Origin: an uncultured Christensenella sp.
GTDB lineage: Bacteria; Bacillota; Clostridia; Christensenellales; Borkfalkiaceae
NCBI GenBank assembly: GCA_910579525.1
Contig: CAJTUK010000001.1
Coordinates: forward strand, 310,001 to 374,000
Direction of reading: 5' to 3'
Length of the DNA stretch: 64,000 nucleotides
Made by a program: the position numbers and the translations under genes. Positions within the stretch are counted from its first letter, which is position 1; the number at the start of each line of letters is the position of its first letter. Below are positions 58,406-64,000 of this stretch, piece by piece. The notes under the pieces were generated by a model. That model was not told where the DNA came from and made no database searches. It was given only the letters and a program-made list of their open reading frames with translations.

Positions 58406-59851
58406 TTAGTAAGTACAATTTTTATCCGCGCCGCCGACGTCTGCTTTACAAGTTTTATTATTTGCGTCTATTCCGTAAATTCCGTACGCCAGATAACAGA
58501 TTATTCCGTCCTCCGGTTTTGCGTCCATAAATTCAGCTACCGTAAAGTCGTTCATCAAATCTTCTACGCTGAACCCGTCCATAAGATCCGCAACGGTTAT
58601 CGAAGTAATTTCGGCTTTGTCCGCGTCGTCAACATAAATACTTTTTATAACGGCTACACCGTCCGACTCTTCGGTTTCTATCAAAACGCCCTTTTCTAGC
58701 CCTTCGTTCTTGTAAATGCCGGTATGAGTATAGGTTTGACCCGAAACCGCAGTTACCCCGCTTACACGGTAAACGAGGCTGACCATAATGGTATCGTCGA
58801 CTTTTACCGAGCCTAAAAGGTCGGTCAAAGGAAGATTTGAAAGCACCTCGTCGAAGTTGACTTCGCCGTTCATTATGTCGCCGAGCGAAATACCGCCCAG
58901 CACGGTAGCGGCAAGATCGTTTCCGTCTTCACCCAAGAGCTCGGTAAGATAAACGCCGTTTAAAACCTCGAACCCGCCGTCAGAAAGAGCGCGCAAAGTT
59001 ACGGGCGTTACCGTAACCTTGTTGTTTTCAGCGTCGAAATAGTAGTTGCCTGAAAGTTTAGCGTTCTGCGACGGAACGTACTCCTCGCCGTTGGCAAGTC
59101 TTGCCTCGGGCGCGGTAAAAGTAAAATCACCGTCGGTAAGGTAATTTTTTCCGTTCGCCGTATAGTAATAAAGTCTATAAGCTCCGTTTTTCGGCACAAG
59201 ATTACTCTCTCTGTTTTGATCGAGAACGTCTCCGTCGCCCTCGCGCAAATATTTGCCTTCGGAAAGATTATAAACGTCGTAATAAGCGGGGTATTTAACG
59301 CCCGTGCTTTCGTCTACGACATACTCCGCTTCTGAGCCGTTGAATATGAGCGAAACGATTTTATTGTCGAGCGCGCCGCCCATACCGAAACCGTCTAAAA
59401 GTTTGGCGGGCTCTATATCGAGGACTTTTTCCTGAACGAATTCGCCCAACGCGGAAAATTCTACCGCGGCGAATTCTTCCCGATCGATTTCCACAAAACC
59501 GGCGAGAGTTTCATGAATCCCGTCAACAAAGCCGCTTACCGCCGGCACGAGCTTTTCAACCTTGCCAACGCTCAAACTGCCCGTATCGGACATAAGCTCG
59601 CCCACCTTTGTTACGAGCTCGAGAAGCGTTTCGACGCCGCCGTTCTCCTTATCCGTATTTATGTAGACGTTGTTGCCGTCTTCGTCTTTGTTGGGCATGC
59701 CCACGGTGTTCATAACGTCGTCGATTTTACCGCTCAATACGTAATAAGCCGCACCGGCAACCGAACCGATTACGAGAATAATGCCGATAAGTATTCCCAG
59801 AATAAAAGAAAGAAAAGAAAAACCCCTTCTTCCGGACGCGTTATTGTTCAT
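58406..59851 (-). CDS. Membrane-anchored extracytoplasmic protein, N-terminal part ending at an in-frame TAA
   Basis: The 481-aa product begins MNNNASGRRGFSFLSFILG. One membrane helix (FILGILIGIILVIGSVAGAAYYV, about residues 15-37) is followed by an extracytoplasmic region with no family I recognise. Repeated short units end in a D-L-x-G or E-L-x-G turn, for example YLTELLGEDG, GDIMNGEVNF, LTDLLGSVKV and VEDLMNDFTV. Two segments are rich in Tyr (YRLYYYTANGKNYL). I chose ATG 59851, preceded by GAGGT six bases upstream, over the GTG at 59863. The frame stops at TAA 58406 and continues in the same frame for 310 more codons past a second TAA. The N-terminal fragment alone would still be membrane-anchored. 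Confidence 0.75.
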   Translation of the reverse strand: MNNNASGRRGFSFLSFILGILIGIILVIGSVAGAAYYVLSGKIDDVMNTVGMPNKDEDGNNVYINTDKENGGVETLLELVTKVGELMSDTGSLSVGKVEKLVPAVSGFVDGIHETLAGFVEIDREEFAAVEFSALGEFVQEKVLDIEPAKLLDGFGMGGALDNKIVSLIFNGSEAEYVVDESTGVKYPAYYDVYNLSEGKYLREGDGDVLDQNRESNLVPKNGAYRLYYYTANGKNYLTDGDFTFTAPEARLANGEEYVPSQNAKLSGNYYFDAENNKVTVTPVTLRALSDGGFEVLNGVYLTELLGEDGNDLAATVLGGISLGDIMNGEVNFDEVLSNLPLTDLLGSVKVDDTIMVSLVYRVSGVTAVSGQTYTHTGIYKNEGLEKGVLIETEESDGVAVIKSIYVDDADKAEITSITVADLMDGFSVEDLMNDFTVAEFMDAKPEDGIICYLAYGIYGIDANNKTCKADVGGADKNCTY

Positions 59852-59918
59852 ATTTAACCTCACTAACCCTCGCGGGTCACGCGTTATTTTTGAATTTGTT
59901 TACACTATTATATAACGT

Positions 59919-61268
59919 TTAAAGGGAATTTGCAACCTTTAAGGCGTAATTTAAAAGATTGGTCCTGTCGTTTTTTACCAGTCCGACGGCGCAATCCTCC
60001 AAAAGTCTGTTTAAAACTTTGCCCGTAAGTTCCTTTTTTACGCCCGCGCCGATAACGTCTTCACCGTTTACAGCGAGCTCTTTCAGGGTGAAAGGCGCGC
60101 CGTCTTCACGCATTTTTGTAACTATCGAGTTTATCTTCTCAACCGACGGCGCGACGGACAAATCGTCTTTGCACGCCGAATAGTCGGCTTGCTTCAAAAG
60201 CAACAGTTCGTTCAAACAGCCGTAGTTTCTGATTATAAACCTGCGCACCTTGCTTTCTCTCGCGGCGCAATCCAAATCGTACATATGCAGGGCAACGAGT
60301 TTGCAAACGGACTCGGTAAGTTTTGATGAAACGCGGAAACGCAGGCATATATCGCGGGCAATTTCGGCGCCGCATATTTCGTGCGTATGGTAATTACCGA
60401 AATGTTGCATACGGTACGGCTTGCCTACGTCGTGCAAAAGCGCCGCAAGCCTTATAATCGGGTGCGCGTATTTAACGCACCTTAAACTGTGCTCCAAAAC
60501 GTCGTGGTCATGATATCGCGGAGGCTGTTTCATACCGTCGCCCGCGGAAAGTTCCGGCAGAATATATCCGAGCACGCCCGTTTTTTGCAGAATTTCAAGC
60601 CCGTCGTACTGTCCGCCCGAGTTGCCGTACTTTAAGTCGGCGTGTAAAATGCTGTCGAGCTCGGCATATACTCTTTCCGGAGATATATCGGATATAAGCG
60701 CCGCGTTCTTTGCCGCGCCGCAAAAACACCCTTCGGACGGAACAAAACCCGTCTGCGCGGCAATTCTCGCAAGACGCATCAGGCGCAGCCCGTCTTCGCC
60801 GAAAACTTTGTTCGCGTCCGCGACGGTTTCGAGCTTTTTAGCTTTTATATCTTCTGTTCCGCCCAAAGGATCGACGAATTGCCCCGCGGATATATCGTAA
60901 TAAACGGCGTTACACTTAAAATCACGCCGTCTTGCGTCCAGCGATATATCGTCGGTAAAATACACATTCTCGGGCACGTGTTTGCCTCGCACGTACTCGT
61001 CGGAACGGAAAGAGGTGAATTCGTATTCGTCGGAACCGTACCGCAGTTTTACCGTGCCCGTATTTTTATAAACGGCGTCTACGGTAAATCCCGTTTTTTG
61101 CGCGCGGACGGTAAAATCTTCAGCCGAGGCGGGCGCGCAAATGTCGTTGTCAGGCTTTTCGGCGGACAAGCCCGCTAAAAAATCGCGTACCCTTCCCCCC
61201 ACTATATACAGCGGATAAGGGCAGGCGTTGGCAAGGTTGATTAAGTTTTGAGGCAGAGAATCTTTCAT
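59919..61268 (-). CDS. cca: CCA tRNA nucleotidyltransferase
   Basis: A 449-aa class II enzyme that adds or repairs the 3' CCA of tRNA. The head has YIVGGRVRDFLAGL and the catalytic pair in PDNDICAP (D-x-D form), then SLDARRRDFKCNAVYYD and GEDGLRLMRLARIAAQTGF. The C-terminal half carries an HD domain: HDVLEHSL, AALLHDVGKPYRMQHFG, and HMYDLDC. The ATG overlaps the stop of the upstream fragment (ATGA), so they are on one transcript. The window's tRNA-Leu already encodes CCA, so at least for that tRNA the role would be repair. Confidence 0.94.
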   Translation of the reverse strand: MKDSLPQNLINLANACPYPLYIVGGRVRDFLAGLSAEKPDNDICAPASAEDFTVRAQKTGFTVDAVYKNTGTVKLRYGSDEYEFTSFRSDEYVRGKHVPENVYFTDDISLDARRRDFKCNAVYYDISAGQFVDPLGGTEDIKAKKLETVADANKVFGEDGLRLMRLARIAAQTGFVPSEGCFCGAAKNAALISDISPERVYAELDSILHADLKYGNSGGQYDGLEILQKTGVLGYILPELSAGDGMKQPPRYHDHDVLEHSLRCVKYAHPIIRLAALLHDVGKPYRMQHFGNYHTHEICGAEIARDICLRFRVSSKLTESVCKLVALHMYDLDCAARESKVRRFIIRNYGCLNELLLLKQADYSACKDDLSVAPSVEKINSIVTKMREDGAPFTLKELAVNGEDVIGAGVKKELTGKVLNRLLEDCAVGLVKNDRTNLLNYALKVANSL

Positions 61269-61537
61269 ATCGGTCTTTTTGTTCGGCAGGATTGATAATC
61301 AACTTTTACCGCCGGAATGATTTTTATTGGGAAAAACAACACGAAAAGGCTTAGTCCGCAATCTCCTCCACTCCCGCGGGAATAAAGCACGCGCGCTCCT
61401 CCTACTACTTCAAGCACGGGCAAACCGCGGCGCGTTTCCGGCACGGTCACCGTTTCAGTCACGTTTTTGCGTTTGGCGCGCACAACATAGCCGCTTGCCG
61501 CGTCATTCAATTTATATGTCAATACGCCGTCTTGCAT
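61265..61537 (-). pseudogene. Remnant of a BspA-type leucine-rich repeat surface protein
   Basis: The first 45 residues, MQDGVLTYKLNDAASGYVV through ETRRGLPVLEVV, match the standard opening of BspA/LRR_5 proteins (DGVLTY, then GLPV followed by an I or V). After that the frame loses similarity, but the next frame over (about 61337-61376) encodes ACFIPAGVEEIAD then a stop. That is the typical IP-x-GVEEIGD repeat core, so a frameshift and truncation are likely. AAGGCGG precedes the ATG. The 3' end overlaps the cca start, so the fragment may survive as a translated leader of cca. Confidence 0.65.
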
Positions 61538-61578
61538 ACGAATTTTCCGCCTTGAATGTATTTTGTCTATACAATTTA

Positions 61579-61607
61579 ATTATAGCACTTTTTCAAAACT
61601 ATTGCAA
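61579..61607 (-). promoter_or_regulatory. Promoter of the LRR remnant and cca
   Basis: Minus-strand TTGCAA (61607-61602), a 17-base spacer and TATAAT (61584-61579). Its -35 is the same six bases as the -35 of the divergent promoter. Confidence 0.65.
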
Positions 61608-61630
61608 TTCTTATCGGATTGATATATAAT
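61602..61630 (+). promoter_or_regulatory. Promoter of the lipid kinase-SpoIIE operon
   Basis: TTGCAA (61602-61607), a 17-base spacer and TATAAT (61625-61630). TTGCAA is its own reverse complement, so it can serve both directions. Confidence 0.65.
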
Positions 61631-61663
61631 ATAAAGCGATATTTACGAGCGGGAGAAAAAAAG

Positions 61664-62542
61664 TTGCATTACATAATTCTGAACGGAACGCATTTAACAG
61701 GCAAAGACGGCAAAAAGACCGAAGCCGTCGAAGAGATTTTTACCTCCGCCGGAATACAATTCAAAAAGTTAATCACGCACAGGCGTGGCGACGCGAAACG
61801 CTTCACGGAAGAGGTTACCTCCTCGGGCGAAAAGTGCACCGTAGTCGCTATGGGCGGCGACGGCACCCTGCACGACGTTATAAACGGATTTAAAAACTTT
61901 GACGACTGTTGTATGGGCATTATACCGTTCGGCACGGGCAACGACTTTGCGGAAGGCGCGAAAATTCCGTTAGACGTAAAAGAAGCGGCAAAAATAATAG
62001 CTTACGGAAAGCCCCGCCCGATAGATTTTATAGAACTGTCTTCGGGATTGCGTTCGATTAATTCCGTGGGTATGGGAATAGACGTCGACGTATTAAAACG
62101 CACTTACGCTTCCGGCGATAAGGGCAAAGGCAAATATATAGCCGCGCTTATTTCCGCGCTCAAAAATTTTCAGGCGTACGACTTCACCGCGATTTACGAC
62201 GGAAAAACAGAAAAGCACCACGGGTTGATAGCCGCCGTAGGCAACGGCGGGCTGTTCGGCGGGGGAATAAAAATCTTCCCACACGCAAAGATTGACGACG
62301 GACTGTTAGACGTAATTATAGTGGATTACATATCAAAAGCGAGAATCCCCGCCGCTTTTGCGAAACTTATGGCGGGCAAAGTGGATAAAATCAAAAAAGC
62401 AGTGACGTTCAGGGCAAAAGAAGTTTCTTTTATCCCCGACGAAAAAAATTACACCATTCAGGCGGAGGGCGAACTCTATGATAACGTTCCGCTCGAAGCA
62501 CATATAGTAGAAGGAAAATTAAAGCTGTATTTACCCGAATAA
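61664..62542 (+). CDS. Diacylglycerol/lipid kinase family protein (DagK/YegS)
   Basis: A 292-aa lipid kinase. The nucleotide-binding GGDGT motif is in VVAMGGDGTLHDVINGF, IPFGTGNDFAE follows, and the C-terminal half includes AVGNGGLFGGGIKIFPHAK and DDGLLDV, all typical of the DagK/YegS fold. In Bacillota such enzymes recycle diacylglycerol released by lipoteichoic acid or other glycerol-phosphate polymer synthesis; related members phosphorylate other lipids. The frame is open to 61619, but that start would fall inside the promoter. The TTG at 61664 has GGGAG eight bases before it and begins directly at the first strand (HYIILNG), so I use TTG. The TAA overlaps the next ATG. Confidence 0.9.
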   Translation: MHYIILNGTHLTGKDGKKTEAVEEIFTSAGIQFKKLITHRRGDAKRFTEEVTSSGEKCTVVAMGGDGTLHDVINGFKNFDDCCMGIIPFGTGNDFAEGAKIPLDVKEAAKIIAYGKPRPIDFIELSSGLRSINSVGMGIDVDVLKRTYASGDKGKGKYIAALISALKNFQAYDFTAIYDGKTEKHHGLIAAVGNGGLFGGGIKIFPHAKIDDGLLDVIIVDYISKARIPAAFAKLMAGKVDKIKKAVTFRAKEVSFIPDEKNYTIQAEGELYDNVPLEAHIVEGKLKLYLPE

Positions 62543-63612
62543 TGACCGAAAAATATTTAAGGCGGATAGTAGACAACGTTAAGACGGCTGTCGTGGTCGC
62601 CGACCAAAATTTAAAAACGAGATTTTGCAACCGCGCTTTCAAAACCCTGTTTCCAGAAGGAACTTACAGGGGGAAGCTGGGCGGGGCTACGCGTTGCGCC
62701 GAAAACACCTTAAAGTGCGGCGAAGACGGCGGTTGCCGCGGGTGCGCGCTTGCGGGAGCGTTCGAAGACGCCTTTTTATCCAACAAAGAAATAAGCCGCA
62801 GGGTAGTTCAGCGGGTTAAAAACGGCGAGAACGTGCACGAGGTTGCCTATTCGATAACAGTTACGCCGCTCGGCGGCGGGTTATGCATGGGCGCCGTGGA
62901 CGACGCTTTCGAGCTGGAAATATCCCGCGAATTGCAAACGGCTAAAAATATTCAGCAAAGGCTTTTGCCGGCAGGTAAATGGGCGGGCGGCAAAAAATAC
63001 TCTTATATGTATATACCCTGCCGCGATATAGGCGGTGACTTGCCCGACGTTTACACGCAAAACGGCAGCGCCTGCGGCGTTATTGCGGACGTGTCCGGCA
63101 AGGGGATTTCCGCGGGAATGCTTTCCGCCTTCGTAAAGGCGGCTTACGATAAAACCGCCCCCACTCCGTCGCAGGCAATAAAGAGTTTGAGCGCTAAATT
63201 TTCGGAACTCAATCTTGACGAAAGAAACTACGTTACGGTCGCGGCGGTCAAAATAGACGGCGAAAGCATAACTTATTCCATGGCGGGGCACAACGTGCCC
63301 ATATTGTTGAAATCGGAAAACGGAATTACGCGGGTTATGTCTAACTCCCCTCCCGTTTCCACCTGGTTTGACAATCCGGCTTATTTCGACGATACCCTGC
63401 CATATAAAAAGGGGGATATTCTCGTACTTTTAACCGACGGAGTAACCGAATGTAAAAACGAACGGGGCGAGATGTTCGGCGTGGACAAAGTGGTGCGCAC
63501 CCTGTCCACGGCGCGCACGGCGGACGATTTTATAAAATCGCTTGAAAACAATTTGAGAAATTTTTGCAAAAACCTCAACGACGATATAACGGCAATAGCG
63601 TTCGACCTGTAA
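62542..63612 (+). CDS. PAS domain-containing SpoIIE/RsbU family serine phosphatase
   Basis: A 356-aa protein. Residues 1-130 form a PAS-type sensor with four cysteines, C-x7-C-x5-C-x2-C in RCAENTLKCGEDGGCRGCA, as seen in PAS domains that bind metal or sense redox. A linker (ELQTAKNIQQRLLPAG) leads to the PP2C-like domain: CRDIGGDLPDVY, VIADVSGKGISAGM, TDGVTECKNERGEMFG and NDDITAIAF carry the metal-binding aspartates. Such phosphatases activate anti-anti-sigma factors or other partner-switching proteins; none is visible here. The ATG overlaps the TAA of the lipid kinase gene. A response regulator gene converges from the other side. Confidence 0.92.
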   Translation: MTEKYLRRIVDNVKTAVVVADQNLKTRFCNRAFKTLFPEGTYRGKLGGATRCAENTLKCGEDGGCRGCALAGAFEDAFLSNKEISRRVVQRVKNGENVHEVAYSITVTPLGGGLCMGAVDDAFELEISRELQTAKNIQQRLLPAGKWAGGKKYSYMYIPCRDIGGDLPDVYTQNGSACGVIADVSGKGISAGMLSAFVKAAYDKTAPTPSQAIKSLSAKFSELNLDERNYVTVAAVKIDGESITYSMAGHNVPILLKSENGITRVMSNSPPVSTWFDNPAYFDDTLPYKKGDILVLLTDGVTECKNERGEMFGVDKVVRTLSTARTADDFIKSLENNLRNFCKNLNDDITAIAFDL

Positions 63613-63617
63613 ATAGC

Positions 63618-63653
63618 GCCCCCGCCGCCGCGGATATCCGCGGCGGCGGGGGC
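63618..63653 (+). terminator. Perfect GC-rich palindrome after the SpoIIE gene
   Basis: A perfect 36-base palindrome with arms GCCCCCGCCGCCGCGGAT (63618-63635) and its exact complement (63636-63653), followed by CTTTGATTTG. It begins five bases after the stop. The T-run is weak, so termination is likely but not certain; it may serve both converging genes. Confidence 0.65.
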
Positions 63654-63692
63654 TTTGATTTGTAAAATTATTCAAACATATACAGGGGGCAA

Positions 63693-64000
63693 TTAAAATA
63701 TTTGCTTGATTTTTTCAGAGGCGGCAGTCCTGTTGTCTACGCCGAGTTTGAGATATATCGAGCTTATGTAATTCCTTGCCGTGCCGTCTGAAAGTTTGAG
63801 CGCCGTAGCTATCTGGCGGTTGGTAAACCCGTCGTAAAGCATAAGCGCTATTTCAACCTCCCTCTCCGAAAGGTTAAACGCCTTTTTAAGTTTGTATTCT
63901 TTATCCGACGAAACCATAGCCGCCGCGTCGGTTATTTTTTTTGCGATTTTTGCGGGAAGAATCGTGTCGCCCGCGTAAGCGTTTTTAATTGCGTCGATCA
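63693..64000 (-). CDS. LuxR/NarL-type response regulator, C-terminal part (starts beyond the window)
   Basis: The frame enters from the window edge and ends at TAA 63693. The first 28 visible codons read IDAIKNAYAGDTILPAKIA, the linker that follows the receiver domain in NarL/FixJ regulators (usually AI-x-x-V-x-x-G-x-x-x-L-x-P-x-I). The DNA-binding domain then has LSEREVEIALMLYDGFTNR, QIATALKLSDGTARNYISS and YLKLGVDNRTAA. An ATG at 63917 begins a short frame inside this gene, but the upstream codons are clearly coding, so the gene is longer. The receiver domain and partner kinase lie outside the window. Confidence 0.9.
   Translation of the reverse strand, partial: IDAIKNAYAGDTILPAKIAKKITDAAAMVSSDKEYKLKKAFNLSEREVEIALMLYDGFTNRQIATALKLSDGTARNYISSIYLKLGVDNRTAASEKIKQIF

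Noticed and set aside
57473..59851. General reassignment of TAA to glutamine
   Set aside because: Many intact genes in the window (for example rpoC, queF and the SpoIIE gene) end at TAA at the expected length, so TAA works as a stop in this organism.
1..64000. Insertion sequences, integrases, phage genes, CRISPR arrays or a replication origin
   Set aside because: No transposase, recombinase, phage structural gene, repeat-spacer array or DnaA-box cluster was found by reading both strands.

Overview
The window looks like chromosome of a low-to-mid GC member of the Bacillota, most likely an uncultured Clostridia-type anaerobe. The evidence is AGGAGG-type ribosome binding sites, TTGACA/TATAAT promoters, intrinsic terminators after most units, a Clostridia-style split between housekeeping operons and very large surface proteins, and no outer-membrane genes. 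The species cannot be named from the sequence. Nothing looks like phage, plasmid, IS element or CRISPR.

Layout. 1-3298 (minus): start of ligA, pcrA, a small unknown gene and rpsU. 3346-6014 (minus): MacB/FtsX-type ABC transporter, then a plus-strand tRNA-Leu. 6498-9501 (minus): a complete preQ1 (queuosine precursor) operon queD-queE-folE-queC-queF behind a preQ1-I riboswitch and attenuator. 9740-10812 (plus): lipase-like hydrolase with a long leader. 10882-29187 (minus): one 6101-codon gene for a secreted, C-terminally membrane-anchored surface protein made of beta-helix and MBG/YDG repeats. 29188-29831: a 640-base intergenic region packed with dyads, in which two near-identical palindromes in opposite orientation flank a consensus promoter that points away from the giant gene. 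29832-34286 (plus): YitT, SDR/zinc-ribbon, EFR1 ferredoxin and DUF368 (PopT-type) proteins.

34370-42477 (minus): rpoB-rpoC with a long leader, without the usual ribosomal-protein neighbours. 42310-45257 (plus): rqcP-ispDF-radA. 45297-55484: surface polymer and envelope genes (sugar transferase, a 2231-aa membrane-attached repeat protein, O-antigen-ligase-like protein, hexapeptide-repeat protein, small membrane protein). 55561-57449: yggS (plus), then rpsF-ssb-rpsR (minus). 57473-59851 (minus): one membrane-anchored reading frame broken by two in-frame TAA codons. 59919-61537 (minus): cca behind a frameshifted leucine-rich-repeat remnant. 61602-63612 (plus): lipid kinase and PAS-SpoIIE phosphatase. 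63693-64000 (minus): C-terminal part of a LuxR-type response regulator.

The most interesting signals are the possible invertible promoter or paired operator upstream of the giant adhesin, the super-repeat architecture of that adhesin, the unfamiliar 190-aa repeat of the 2231-aa protein, the doubly interrupted gene, and overlapping antisense leaders between rpoBC and rqcP. All promoters, hairpins and coordinates were read by eye; no search or folding program was run.
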